Notes: generated by a model not told the origin, from the letters alone. A stretch of 20,857 nt of DNA from an uncultured Collinsella sp. (GCA_900549185.1 URNM01000017.1:1-20857); one strand, 5' to 3'; numbered from the stretch's first letter, positions 1 through 7,957 are shown. Made by a program: numbers and translations.

Positions 1-50
1 TACGAGATCGCTCAGTGTCTCGTGGGCTCGGAGATGTGTATAAGAGACAG
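1..50 (+). other. Illumina Nextera P7 adapter (sequencing artefact)
   Basis: Bases 1-8 (TACGAGAT) match the end of the P7 flow-cell oligo, 9-16 (CGCTCAGT) are in the place of the 8-base i7 index, 17-31 (GTCTCGTGGGCTCGG) are the Nextera read-2 linker, and 32-50 are the 19-base Tn5 mosaic end. None of it is genomic. Translating through it puts a false N-terminus (MSRGLGDVYKRQ) on the first gene. Confidence 0.98.
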
Positions 51-476
51 ACCGAGATCGACGAGGTTATGGCCATGACGCTCGGCGCGGACGACTTTGT
101 TCCCAAGCCCTACAGCGCGCGCGTGCTCGTGGCCCGCATCAATGCCCTGCTGCGCCGCACCACGGCGGCAGGCGAGCGCAGCGCACTCGTCCACAAGGGA
201 CTGGAGCTCGACCTCGCCCGCTCCATGGTCGCCAACACGCAAACCGGTGCTAGCACCGAGCTCACCAAAAACGAGCTGCGTATCCTCTCGCTGCTTCTGA
301 GCCGCGCGGGCAAGATTGTTTCGCGCTCGGCTATCATGCAGGACCTGTGGGACTCCGACGCCTTCGTGGACGACAACACACTTACCGTCAACATCAACCG
401 CCTGCGCACCACGCTCGAAAAAATCGGCATCAAGGGGTATCTGACCACGCATCGCGGCCAAGGCTATTCGGTCTAG
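51..476 (+). CDS. OmpR/PhoB-family response regulator, 5' end missing
   Basis: This is the C-terminal 141 residues of a two-component response regulator; the start is lost at the adapter junction at base 51. The first ~38 residues are the end of a receiver domain, with the conserved Lys-Pro switch (ADDFVPKPY) followed by the alpha-5 helix (VLVARINALLRR). The phospho-accepting Asp lay upstream and is not in the window. The remainder is a complete winged-helix Trans_reg_C domain (LTKNELRILSLLLSRAGKIV, then VNINRLRTTLEKIG and the C-terminal HRGQGYSV), which binds DNA as a phosphorylation-dependent dimer. The partner kinase begins 9 bases after the stop, so the two are one operon. The pair resembles intramembrane-sensing systems that respond to cell-envelope stress or antimicrobial peptides, but no transporter is visible to confirm this. 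Confidence 0.93.
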   Translation, partial: TEIDEVMAMTLGADDFVPKPYSARVLVARINALLRRTTAAGERSALVHKGLELDLARSMVANTQTGASTELTKNELRILSLLLSRAGKIVSRSAIMQDLWDSDAFVDDNTLTVNINRLRTTLEKIGIKGYLTTHRGQGYSV

Positions 477-485
477 GGGCCGGCT

Positions 486-1529
486 ATGTCGTTTGGCAAG
501 TTTTTTAAAGATGCGCTGCTTCCTGTCGCCGTGTGGACGTGTGGTGTGCTGTTGAGCTGCTTTGTGCTGACGGTCGCCGGCGCGCCCGTTTCTGTCGTGG
601 TCGTGGCGGTCGGCGTGTCCTTTATCTTCGGTATGCTCGGCATCGTGATCGAGTACGCCCGCCGTCGCCGTTTCCTGCGTCAGTTGGAGCGCGCGGCAGA
701 GGAGCTCGAGAGTCCCGCATGGGTGCAGGAGATGGTGCAATGCCCGACCTATGCCGAGGGCGTGCTCGAATACGAGGTCTTGCGCCGGGTGGGCAAAGCT
801 GCCTGCGACGAGGTTGCCGAAGGCAGGCGTCAGACCGATGACTATCGCGACTATATCGAGAGCTGGGTTCACGAGGCCAAGCTGCCCCTGGCGGCGGCCC
901 ATCTAATTTTGGAAAACCTGGATGGCAGCGAAGACGACCTGTCGCGTGTGGATGACCTGGGTCGCGAGCTGGCTCGCGTGGAGCGCTATATCGATCAGGC
1001 ACTGTACTACGCGCGCTCGGAAGTCGTGGAGCGCGACTACCTGATTCGCCGCTGGGATCTCAAGACTTTGGTGACGGGCGCGATTAAGGCCAACGCGCGC
1101 GAGCTCATCGCGGCGCACGTGGCCCCGGTGTGCGAGAACCTCGACTTCGAGGTCTTTACCGACGAGAAGTGGCTCGAGTTTATTCTGGGCCAGCTTATTC
1201 AGAACAGTATTAAATATGCGCGCGAGGACGGCGCGAAGATCGTGTTTTCGGGCGCGTTGCTGGACGAGGGCCTGGCGAGCGAGCGCATCGAGCTTGCCGT
1301 TGCGGACAACGGCTGCGGCGTGAGCGCGGCAGACCTGCCGCGCGTGTTCGAGAAGGGTTTTACCGGCGATAACGGCCGCACCACCAAGCGCGCAACGGGC
1401 ATCGGCCTCTACCTGGTGGCGCGTCTGTGCTCCAAGATGGGCATCGATGTTACCGCGGCATCCGACTCCGGCGAAGGCTTCGTCGTAACATTCGCCTTCT
1501 CGACCAACAAGTTCCAATACTTTGAATAG
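486..1529 (+). CDS. Two-component sensor histidine kinase, short-sensor type
   Basis: A 347-residue membrane kinase that would phosphorylate the response regulator just upstream. Two hydrophobic helices at about residues 11-31 and 35-55 are joined by only a few residues, so there is no extracellular sensor domain. This is typical of intramembrane-sensing kinases (BceS/GraS-like), which usually receive their signal from a membrane partner. The phosphorylated His is His129 in the H-box (ESWVHEAKLPL). The N-box (QLIQNSIKYA), G1 box (VADNGCGV), F-box (RVFEKGF) and G2 box (RATGIGLYLV) of the ATPase domain are all present, so the enzyme looks intact. ATG 486 follows an AGGGG sequence overlapping the end of the regulator gene. 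The signal cannot be told from sequence. Confidence 0.93.
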   Translation: MSFGKFFKDALLPVAVWTCGVLLSCFVLTVAGAPVSVVVVAVGVSFIFGMLGIVIEYARRRRFLRQLERAAEELESPAWVQEMVQCPTYAEGVLEYEVLRRVGKAACDEVAEGRRQTDDYRDYIESWVHEAKLPLAAAHLILENLDGSEDDLSRVDDLGRELARVERYIDQALYYARSEVVERDYLIRRWDLKTLVTGAIKANARELIAAHVAPVCENLDFEVFTDEKWLEFILGQLIQNSIKYAREDGAKIVFSGALLDEGLASERIELAVADNGCGVSAADLPRVFEKGFTGDNGRTTKRATGIGLYLVARLCSKMGIDVTAASDSGEGFVVTFAFSTNKFQYFE

Positions 1530-1611
1530 TCGGGCCGTCTTGCGGTGCGGACGGCTATGTTCCCGAACGTGAATATAGCTGCAAGGATTTAAATGAATCG
1601 CCCCATAAAAA

Positions 1612-1647
1612 CGTGCCGTCCCAATCGGGGCGGCACGCAATCTTTTA
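1612..1647. terminator. Bidirectional intrinsic terminator between kinase and usp
   Basis: An 11-bp stem with one G-T wobble (1612-1622 with 1627-1637) closes an AATC loop. On the plus strand it is followed by CAATCTTTTA; on the minus strand it is followed by TTTTTAT (the A run at 1606-1611). It can therefore stop transcription of both convergent genes, and more strongly for the minus-strand usp gene. Confidence 0.75.
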
Positions 1648-1677
1648 TCAGCTAACTCGCTGAAGTACGGTGACGAA

Positions 1678-1768
1678 GGCGCAAGGCCGGGAGGGGTTAT
1701 CTAAGCCGACATCCCGCAGCCGCGAAGCGGCGAGGACGTCGGCGTGATAACCCCGCAGGCCTTGCGCC
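1678..1768. repeat. Long imperfect palindrome in convergent intergenic gap
   Basis: About 91 bases fold on themselves in nested blocks: GGCGCAAGGCC (1678-1688) with GGCCTTGCGCC (1758-1768), GGGGTTAT (1693-1700) with ATAACCCC (1747-1754), GCCGACATCC (1705-1714) with GGACGTCGGC (1734-1743, one mismatch), and CCGC with GCGG at the tip. It lies just beyond the usp stop codon. It has no T run of its own, so it is not a standard terminator; it may be a REP-like element or an mRNA 3'-end protecting structure. Confidence 0.75.
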
Positions 1769-1781
1769 GGCGGGAAGGAAC

Positions 1782-2219
1782 CTACTTCACGACCAAAATG
1801 TCGCAGTCGGTGTTGCGCAGCAGGAACGTCGAAATTGAACCCAGGAGTGCATACTTGATCGAGGACAGGCCACGAGCGCCGCAGAGCACCAGGTCGGGCT
1901 TGACCACGTCGAGCATCTCGTCTTTGAGCGTCTCGCGAATGCGGCCGGCGCGAATCATGACCTCGACCTCGGGAATGTCGGGATTGGCCTTGGCCTCTTC
2001 GAGCTGCTTGGCGATGGAGTTCTTAAATGCCTCCTCTAGGCCGTTGACCAGATCGACCGGATAGGAACCGGCGCTCTCGAGTGCCGTGGAATCGATAACG
2101 TGGCCGATAATCAGCTTGGCGCCGTTGTTCGCGGCGACCTTGATGGCGCGTGCGAGCACAAAATCCTGCTGCTCAGTACCGTCGAGTGAAACAAATACCT
2201 TGGTGTAGCCCTCGTTCAT
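1782..2219 (-). CDS. Universal stress protein, UspA family (ATP-binding type)
   Basis: A single-domain cytoplasmic Usp of 145 residues, the normal family length. The N-terminal strand-helix (KVFVSLDGTEQQDFVLARAIK) and the following GAKLIIGHVID are typical. The C-terminal nucleotide motif G-2x-G-9x-G-S is intact (Gly114, Gly117, Gly127, Ser128), which puts it in the ATP-binding class rather than the non-binding UspA class. Such proteins usually form dimers and accumulate during starvation or other stress; the exact target is unknown. The ATG at 2219 is preceded on the minus strand by AAGGAGGAAACC, an ideal ribosome site. It is transcribed divergently from uppP and ends at a palindrome and a bidirectional terminator, so it is probably a single-gene unit. 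Confidence 0.95.
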   Translation of the reverse strand: MNEGYTKVFVSLDGTEQQDFVLARAIKVAANNGAKLIIGHVIDSTALESAGSYPVDLVNGLEEAFKNSIAKQLEEAKANPDIPEVEVMIRAGRIRETLKDEMLDVVKPDLVLCGARGLSSIKYALLGSISTFLLRNTDCDILVVK

Positions 2220-2466
2220 GGTTTCCTCCTTGGTCTATCGCACGGGCGTGGGGCTCGTGCATCGGGCGGGCGCGGATGCGTGGCCGCCGGACACTTTATC
2301 TTGTTGCAGTTATACCCAAGGATTTGGGTTTGACCGCTCGCAATTCTGTGAACGGGCGAGTTTTTTGGTAAGGGTAGGCGCAGGCGCGCCGCCAACGGTT
2401 GATAATGGGACATCGCCCGCACCGTCCGCAGAACAATATCGGCGGGTGTCTAACGAGGGGGTCCCT

Positions 2467-3441
2467 TTGGATATCATCGAGCTTCTAAAATCTGCCTTCA
2501 TGGGCCTGGTCGAGGGCATCACCGAATGGCTGCCTGTTTCGTCGACCGGTCACATGATCTTGGTGGACGAGTTCGTCAAGATGAACGTGAGCGAGACGTT
2601 CTGGAATATGTTCCTGGTCGTGATTCAGCTTGGCGCCATTTTGGCTGTCTGCGTCCTGTTCTTCTACGACCTCAACCCGTTTTCTCCCAGCAAGGGCAAG
2701 GAGGGTCGTCGCGACACCTGGGTACTGTGGGGCAAGATTGTGCTCGGCTGTATTCCCGCTGCGGCGATCGGTCTGCCGCTTAACGACTGGATGGAGGAGC
2801 ATTTCTATAATGCTCCCGTCGTGGCGCTGGCGCTCATTGTGTACGGCGTGCTGTTTATTGTGATCGAGAACTGGCGCGCGAACAAGCGCGACCAGGCTGC
2901 TCTTGCCGGTTCGTTTGGTTCGCGTGCCGTGGTGGCGGGCGGACGCCCCGCTGGTGCGCATTTTGCCACTCCCGCTGCGGCTGCCGCTTCAGACGATGAC
3001 GATAACCTGGACTTTGGCTCCATCACTACGCTCGAGGATCTGAGCTGGAAGACCGCGCTGGGTATCGGTTGCTTCCAAGTGCTTTCGCTGATTCCGGGCA
3101 CATCGCGCTCCGGCTCCACGATCATCGGCGGCCTGCTGCTGGGCTGCACGCGCTCGGTGGCGTCTAAGTTCACGTTCTTCCTGGCCATTCCCGTCATGTT
3201 TGGTGCGAGTGCGCTCAAGCTGGTCAAGTACTTTATTAAGGGCGGCACGTTCGGCACCAACGAAATCGCCATCCTGGGCGTGGGCTGTGTCGTCGCCTTT
3301 GTGGTGTCGCTCATTGCCATCAAGTGGCTTATGGGCTTCGTGCGGCGTCACGACTTTAAGTGCTTCGGCGTCTACCGCATCATCCTGGGCATCGTGGTTC
3401 TCGCGTACTTCTTTGTCCTGGAGCCGATGCTCGGCCTCTAA
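2467..3441 (+). CDS. uppP: Undecaprenyl-diphosphate phosphatase UppP (BacA)
   Basis: An integral membrane phosphatase that converts undecaprenyl diphosphate to the monophosphate carrier lipid used for peptidoglycan and other wall polymers; high expression usually gives bacitracin resistance. Both signature regions are present: the Glu-rich motif EGITEWLPVSSTGH near residues 16-29 and PGTSRSGST near 210-218. The rest is a series of hydrophobic helices. I start it at TTG 2467 because GAGGGGG (2455-2461) sits just upstream and the protein then begins MDIIELLKSAFMG, as in homologues; the frame is open further upstream but that part is not family-like. At 324 residues it is about 50 longer than usual, because an Ala-rich, Asp-rich stretch (residues ~139-190) is inserted between two helices. 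Its end is marked by a terminator. Confidence 0.94.
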   Translation: MDIIELLKSAFMGLVEGITEWLPVSSTGHMILVDEFVKMNVSETFWNMFLVVIQLGAILAVCVLFFYDLNPFSPSKGKEGRRDTWVLWGKIVLGCIPAAAIGLPLNDWMEEHFYNAPVVALALIVYGVLFIVIENWRANKRDQAALAGSFGSRAVVAGGRPAGAHFATPAAAAASDDDDNLDFGSITTLEDLSWKTALGIGCFQVLSLIPGTSRSGSTIIGGLLLGCTRSVASKFTFFLAIPVMFGASALKLVKYFIKGGTFGTNEIAILGVGCVVAFVVSLIAIKWLMGFVRRHDFKCFGVYRIILGIVVLAYFFVLEPMLGL

Positions 3442-3485
3442 CTTAGTTGACGCTGCGCGGCGGCCGGGGCGACAACTTGTCATTC

Positions 3486-3527
3486 AAAGGGGGTGGCATG
3501 ACCAAAAGGTCTATGCCGCCCTCTTTT
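3486..3527 (+). terminator. Intrinsic terminator of uppP
   Basis: A stem of about 18 bp with wobble pairs and one bulge (3486-3503 with 3508-3526) closes an AAAA loop and runs into TTTT at 3524-3527. It is 45 bases after the uppP stop, on the same strand. Confidence 0.75.
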
Positions 3528-3602
3528 CATGCCAATTTGTTCGCCCTGGCCGCCGCTCGCTACCGTGGCCATGACATCGGCGGTTCCGTGATTGTCAATA
3601 GA

Positions 3603-3635
3603 TTGGTGCAAAGCAACCTGACCCCATTGCGCCAA
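3603..3635. repeat. Small hairpin with conserved 15-nt loop, copy 1
   Basis: TTGGTGCAA (3603-3611) pairs with TTGCGCCAA (3627-3635) around the loop AGCAACCTGACCCCA. A second copy, in the opposite orientation, is at 13847-13877. The hairpin is the main recognisable element in the 333-base gap between uppP and pcrA, together with the uppP terminator and a possible promoter; I see no convincing gene in that gap. Confidence 0.7.
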
Positions 3636-3682
3636 ATCCGCTGGGGCGGGTCTGACGGTGGCGCACGGAGTCGTGGTGTGAT

Positions 3683-3713
3683 TTGCGTCGGTGTCCGCGC
3701 GGCTCGGTATACT
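3683..3713 (+). promoter_or_regulatory. Possible pcrA promoter
   Basis: TATACT at 3708-3713 matches a -10 box in five of six positions. The best -35 candidate, TTGCGT at 3683-3688, is 19 bases away, which is long. The site is 61 bases before the pcrA start codon. Confidence 0.35.
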
Positions 3714-3774
3714 GGTACGGCTCAAACTATGGCGCTGCCCGCAGGCGCGCCGTCCGTCAGATGAGGAGTCGCCC

Positions 3775-6669
3775 ATGACCCAGCCCCTGCCCTGGGAAAA
3801 GAACGCCGCGGTACCCGTGCCGCCCGCGCCGGAACCCGTGCCGCTCGATGCATACACCGCCCCTGCAGCGCCGGAGCCCGAGCTCGTCCCGCTCGACATC
3901 TACGACGCTCCCGCGCCGGCGCCCAAGCCCGCCAAGCCGCTCGTCGACATTGACAGCCTTAATCCCGCCCAGCGCGAGGCGGTCCTGTCCACCGAGGGTC
4001 CGTTGCTGGTGCTCGCCGGCGCCGGCTCGGGCAAGACCCGCGTCTTGACCTTCCGCATCGCACATATGCTCGGCGACCTGGGTGTTAAGCCTTGGCAGGT
4101 TCTTGCCATCACGTTTACCAACAAGGCCGCGGCCGAGATGCGCGAGCGTCTGGCGGCGCTCATTCCCAGCGGTACCCGCGGCATGTGGGTGTGCACCTTC
4201 CATGCCATGTGCGTGCGCATGCTGCGCGAGGACGCCGACCTGCTGGGCTACACCGGCCAGTTCACCATCTACGATGACGATGACTCAAAGCGCATGGTGC
4301 GCGACATTATGCAGGCGCTCGGCATCGAGCAAAAGCAGTTCCCCATCAACATGATCCGCAGCAAGATCAGCTCGGCCAAAAACGCCATGATCGGCCCCGA
4401 GGACATGCTCAAGAGCGCCGATAGCCCCAACGATAAAAAGGCCGCACAGGTCTACTTGGAGCTGGAGCGTCGCTTGCGCGCCGCCAATGCGATGGACTTC
4501 GACGACCTGCTCGTGCGCGCGCTTGAGCTGCTGCGCACCCGCCCCGAGGTGCTCGATAAGTACCAAGAGCGCTTCCGCTACATTAGCGTCGACGAGTATC
4601 AGGACACCAACCACGTCCAGTACGAAATCGCCAACCTGCTGGCCGCCAAGTACCAAAACCTCATGGTCGTGGGCGACGATGACCAGTCCATTTACAGCTG
4701 GCGTGGCGCCGACATCACCAATATCCTGGACTTTGAGAAGGATTTTAAAAACTGCAAGACCGTCAAGCTGGAGCAGAACTATCGTTCCACGGGTCATATC
4801 CTGAACGCCGCCAACGCCGTGGTACGCCACAACTCGCAGCGCAAGGACAAGCGCCTGTTTACGGCCGAGGGCGATGGCGAGAAGATCCAGGCCTTCCAGG
4901 CGAGCGACGAGCGCGACGAGGGCCGCTGGATTGCCGGCGAGATCGAGAAGCTGCATGCCAAAGGCACGAGCTACGACGACATTGCCGTGTTCTATCGCAC
5001 CAACGCCCAGTCGCGTATCCTCGAAGATATGTTCCTGCGCGCGGGCGTGCCCTACAAGATCGTGGGCGGCACGCGATTCTTCGACCGTGCCGAGATCCGT
5101 GATGTCATGGCCTACCTTAAGATGATCGTGAACCCGGCCGACGAGATGAGCGTCAAGCGCGTCATCAACACGCCGCGCCGCGGCATCGGCTCCACCTCGA
5201 TCCAAAAGATCGAGCAGCTGGCGCGCGACAACCGTTGCTCGTTCTTCCAGGCCTGCGAGATCGCGACGGCCGAGACGGGCATGTTTAGCGCCAAGGTCCG
5301 CAACGGCCTGTCGAGCTTTGTGTCGCTGGTGCGCGAGGGTCGCCGCATGGACGGCGAGCTCAAGGACGTCGTCGGGATGATTGTCGACAAGACGGGCCTG
5401 CTGCAGGCGTTCCGCGCCGAGGGCACCATGGAGTCCGAGAGCCGCGCCGAGAACATCCAGGAATTCCTGGGCGTCGCTGCCGAATTTGAAGAGACGCACG
5501 AGGATATCGAGGGCACGCTCGAGAGTCTAGAAGAGCTGCGCGCGGCCGGTGTTGCCGACGTGCCTGCCGGTGCCGAGCCCGTCGTGGTGAGTGCGCCCGC
5601 GCACGAACCGGGGCCGTCTGCCCCGGCATCCTCGTTTGAGGCGCTCGTCGGCGCTCATGACGCCGCGGGCTCCAATCCGCTCGATAGCCTGGCCGCTCCG
5701 GCGCTTTCTCCGCAGGATGCCCTGGCCGCCGCCATCGCGGGCAACGCGTATGCCGCGCCGACGGAGATGCCGGCGGGTGCCGTGCATGCCGACGAGATCG
5801 AGCACACCTACGGTCCGCTCACCTGTAAGGCACTGCCGGCACTCATGGAGTGGCTGGCCCTGCGCTCCGACCTGGATTCCCTGGCCGGCGAGACGCATGC
5901 CATTACCATGATGACCATCCACTCCGCCAAGGGCCTGGAGTTCCCGGCGGTATTCGTGGCCGGCATGGAGGAGGGCATCTTCCCGCACGTGCACGATTTT
6001 GCCGGCAGCGATGATCCAGGTAAGCTCGAGGAGGAGCGTCGCCTGGCCTACGTCGCCATCACGCGTGCCCGTAAGCGCCTGTTCCTGACCTATGCGGCCA
6101 CGCGTCGCACCTACGGCTCGACCTCTGCCAACCCGCGCTCGCGCTTTCTCAACGAGATTCCGTTTGAGGATATCGAGTTCAGCGGTATCGGCTCTGCCGG
6201 TTTTGAGGGCACGGGCTGGGAGAAGCGCGGCGACCGTCACGGCACCTTTGGCTCGGGCATGGGCTCGGATATGTATGGCGGCAAGGTGTTCGGTTCGCAT
6301 ACGCGCTCGACGGGCGGCTCCGGCTCGCGCGGCGGGTCGAGCTTTGACGATTTCTTTGGCGGCAGCAGTTACGGGACCGAGCGTCATCGTGGGGTCTCGC
6401 CAGACGCCGGCCGTGTTGCCTCGACCTTTGGCTCGGGCGCGCCGCGAGCCAAAAAGCCGTCGTCCAAGGTGTCCCCGACGGTGGAGCGCAAGGTCGATCG
6501 CGCCAGCGCGTCGCAGGACTTTGCCGCAGGCGATACCGTGAGCCATAAGACCTTTGGCACGGGTACCGTGATCTCGGTCGCCGGAGACATGATCGAGGTT
6601 CAATTCGAAAAGACCGGCCAGACCAAAAAGCTAATGAAAGGTTTTGCACCGATCGTCAAGCTGTCGTAG
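3775..6669 (+). CDS. pcrA: ATP-dependent DNA helicase PcrA/UvrD
   Basis: A superfamily 1A 3'-5' helicase of 964 residues, acting in nucleotide-excision and mismatch repair and in clearing RecA or stalled polymerases. The motifs occur in order: Q motif LNPAQREAV (~63), Walker A AGAGSGKT (81-88), Ia TFTNKAAAEM, Walker B DEYQD (273-277), III GDDDQSIYSWRGA, IV QNYRS, V TIHSAKGLEF (714-723) and VI VAITRARKRL. A C-terminal Tudor-like RNA-polymerase-binding domain typical of PcrA follows (about 916-964, SHKTFGTGTV). ATG 3775 is chosen because GAGGAGT lies 6-12 bases upstream; the open frame extends to 3691 without support. Three low-complexity stretches are unusual: a Pro-rich N-terminal tail (~10-57), an Ala/Pro-rich insert (~587-683) in the 2B/2A region, and a Gly/Ser-rich linker (~805-905). 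Confidence 0.96.
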   Translation: MTQPLPWEKNAAVPVPPAPEPVPLDAYTAPAAPEPELVPLDIYDAPAPAPKPAKPLVDIDSLNPAQREAVLSTEGPLLVLAGAGSGKTRVLTFRIAHMLGDLGVKPWQVLAITFTNKAAAEMRERLAALIPSGTRGMWVCTFHAMCVRMLREDADLLGYTGQFTIYDDDDSKRMVRDIMQALGIEQKQFPINMIRSKISSAKNAMIGPEDMLKSADSPNDKKAAQVYLELERRLRAANAMDFDDLLVRALELLRTRPEVLDKYQERFRYISVDEYQDTNHVQYEIANLLAAKYQNLMVVGDDDQSIYSWRGADITNILDFEKDFKNCKTVKLEQNYRSTGHILNAANAVVRHNSQRKDKRLFTAEGDGEKIQAFQASDERDEGRWIAGEIEKLHAKGTSYDDIAVFYRTNAQSRILEDMFLRAGVPYKIVGGTRFFDRAEIRDVMAYLKMIVNPADEMSVKRVINTPRRGIGSTSIQKIEQLARDNRCSFFQACEIATAETGMFSAKVRNGLSSFVSLVREGRRMDGELKDVVGMIVDKTGLLQAFRAEGTMESESRAENIQEFLGVAAEFEETHEDIEGTLESLEELRAAGVADVPAGAEPVVVSAPAHEPGPSAPASSFEALVGAHDAAGSNPLDSLAAPALSPQDALAAAIAGNAYAAPTEMPAGAVHADEIEHTYGPLTCKALPALMEWLALRSDLDSLAGETHAITMMTIHSAKGLEFPAVFVAGMEEGIFPHVHDFAGSDDPGKLEEERRLAYVAITRARKRLFLTYAATRRTYGSTSANPRSRFLNEIPFEDIEFSGIGSAGFEGTGWEKRGDRHGTFGSGMGSDMYGGKVFGSHTRSTGGSGSRGGSSFDDFFGGSSYGTERHRGVSPDAGRVASTFGSGAPRAKKPSSKVSPTVERKVDRASASQDFAAGDTVSHKTFGTGTVISVAGDMIEVQFEKTGQTKKLMKGFAPIVKLS

Positions 6670-6676
6670 TCTCGGC

Positions 6677-6806
6677 GGACCTGGGCGGGCGTATAGGGCA
6701 ACATCGCCTGCTCGGGCAGTCCTGCGCAAGACGGAGGCCACATTAAGTGGCCTCCTTTGCGTGCGGAACTCGCGATCGATGTTGCCCCATACGCCCGCCC
6801 AGGTCC
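6677..6806. repeat. 30-nt inverted repeat enclosing a terminator hairpin
   Basis: The arms 6677-6706 and 6777-6806 are reverse complements with a single mismatch in 30 positions. They enclose an inner hairpin (6734-6757). The structure occupies the convergent gap between pcrA and manA, starting 7 bases after the pcrA stop. Confidence 0.8.
6734..6760 (+). terminator. Probable pcrA terminator
   Basis: GGAGGCCAC (6734-6742) pairs perfectly with GTGGCCTCC around ATTAA and is followed by TTT. The T run is short, so termination may be partial. It sits at the centre of the 30-nt inverted repeat. Confidence 0.6.
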
Positions 6807-6890
6807 TTGGGTAACGCTGCTTGCGAACGTCGCTTTGCTCGTTCGCTTTTTGATCTGGAGAGCCGGGTGGGCTGAATACTTAGACATGGC

Positions 6891-6936
6891 AAGGGGCTCC
6901 CCCGTTAAAGAACGGGGGAGCCCCTTGTTTCGTTTT
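6891..6936 (+). terminator. Strong 16-bp terminator hairpin, plus-strand T run
   Basis: AAGGGGCTCCCCCGTT (6891-6906) pairs perfectly with 6911-6926 around AAAG and is followed by GTTTCGTTTT. The T-rich side is on the plus strand, so it would stop read-through from pcrA just before the manA stop. On the minus strand no T run follows, so it is a poorer terminator for manA. Confidence 0.7.
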
Positions 6937-6951
6937 GGTTGTTGTTGCGAC

Positions 6952-7884
6952 CTAGAGGTGGCTGATGATCAGTTCCATCTGGCCTTCGAGGTCAATGGTG
7001 CTGACGGTGCTCGGGGCCAGCAGGTGGCTTCCCTTGTGGACGGGGTCGCCGCAGATGGTGCCTTCGCCGTCGATGACCGACAGACACATGAAGGGCCAGC
7101 GCTGGTCGAGGGTCTTGCTGCCGTCGACGCGCACGCGATCGACGGTGTAGCAGGGGTTGGACTCGAGCTCGGTCACGCCGTCCACCTCGGGCGCGGTTAT
7201 CGTGCCGTCGGTCGGAGCCTGGGCATCAAAGTCGATGCAGTCGAGGCTCTGCTCAATGTGCAGTGGGCGCAGCTTGCCGTCGGTGCCGGGACGGTCGTAG
7301 TCGTACAGGCGATACGTCACGTCGCTCGACTGCTGCGTCTCCAAAATGAGCGTGCCGGTCTTGATGGCGTGCACGGTACCGGAATCAATCTGGAAAAAGT
7401 CGCCCTTGTGGATCGGCAGTACGTTGAGCATGCCGTCCCAGCGGCCGTCCTCGATCATCTGCGCGGCCTCGACGCGGTCATGCGCGCGCTGTCCGACGAT
7501 GATTGTGGCGCCGGGCTCGCAGTCCAGCACATACCAGCACTCGGTTTTGCCCAGGCTGCCGTTCTCGTGCTTGGCGGCGTACTCGTCGTTGGGATGAATC
7601 TGGATCGAAAGGTCGTCCTTGGCGTCCAGAATCTTAATGAGCAGCGGGAACTCCTTGCCCTCGCAGTTGCCAAAGAGCTCGCGGTGCTCGGCCCACAGCC
7701 ATGACAGCGTGTGACCGGCGTACGGGCCCTCAGCGATCTGGCAGTCGCCGTTGGGATGGGCCGAGATGGCCCAACACTCACCGATGGGACCATCGGGAAT
7801 GTCGTAACCAAATACGGTTTCGAGTTGACGGCCGCCCCAGATCTTCTCGTGGAAGATGGGCGTCAGTTTAATCAAATCGGACAT
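6952..7884 (-). CDS. manA: Mannose-6-phosphate isomerase, class I
   Basis: A cytoplasmic zinc enzyme that interconverts mannose-6-phosphate and fructose-6-phosphate. With the start used here it has 310 residues, the short form common in Gram-positives. The opening LTPIFHEKIWGGRQL is characteristic. Zn ligands fit Gln95 and His97 (SIQIHPND), Glu115 (GKTECWYVL) and His172 (DSGTVHAI). I prefer the ATG at 7884 over 7890: the GGGAG on the minus strand is 7 bases from the former but only 1 from the latter. It lies 73 bases downstream of the GntR gene on the same strand, so the two may be cotranscribed. That ties mannose-6-phosphate metabolism to the adjoining PTS/GH1 operon. Confidence 0.95.
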   Translation of the reverse strand: MSDLIKLTPIFHEKIWGGRQLETVFGYDIPDGPIGECWAISAHPNGDCQIAEGPYAGHTLSWLWAEHRELFGNCEGKEFPLLIKILDAKDDLSIQIHPNDEYAAKHENGSLGKTECWYVLDCEPGATIIVGQRAHDRVEAAQMIEDGRWDGMLNVLPIHKGDFFQIDSGTVHAIKTGTLILETQQSSDVTYRLYDYDRPGTDGKLRPLHIEQSLDCIDFDAQAPTDGTITAPEVDGVTELESNPCYTVDRVRVDGSKTLDQRWPFMCLSVIDGEGTICGDPVHKGSHLLAPSTVSTIDLEGQMELIISHL

Positions 7885-7957
7885 GTTCATACTCCCATTG
7901 TGCTGCGCGGGCGCCGCGTAAAACTGCTCAAGACGAGCGCCCGTATGACCATAAAAC

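Noticed and set aside
12..902. Minus-strand open frame ending in the left adapter
   Set aside because: It is antisense to the response regulator and kinase, and one end is adapter sequence.
2314..2329. ACCCAA/TTGGGT dyad in the usp-uppP gap as an operator
   Set aside because: Six paired bases with a 4-base loop and no second copy give too little support; no clear promoter could be aligned with it.
3447..3764. 105-codon open frame between uppP and pcrA
   Set aside because: It runs through a terminator and a repeat hairpin, has no domain, and is explained by low stop frequency.
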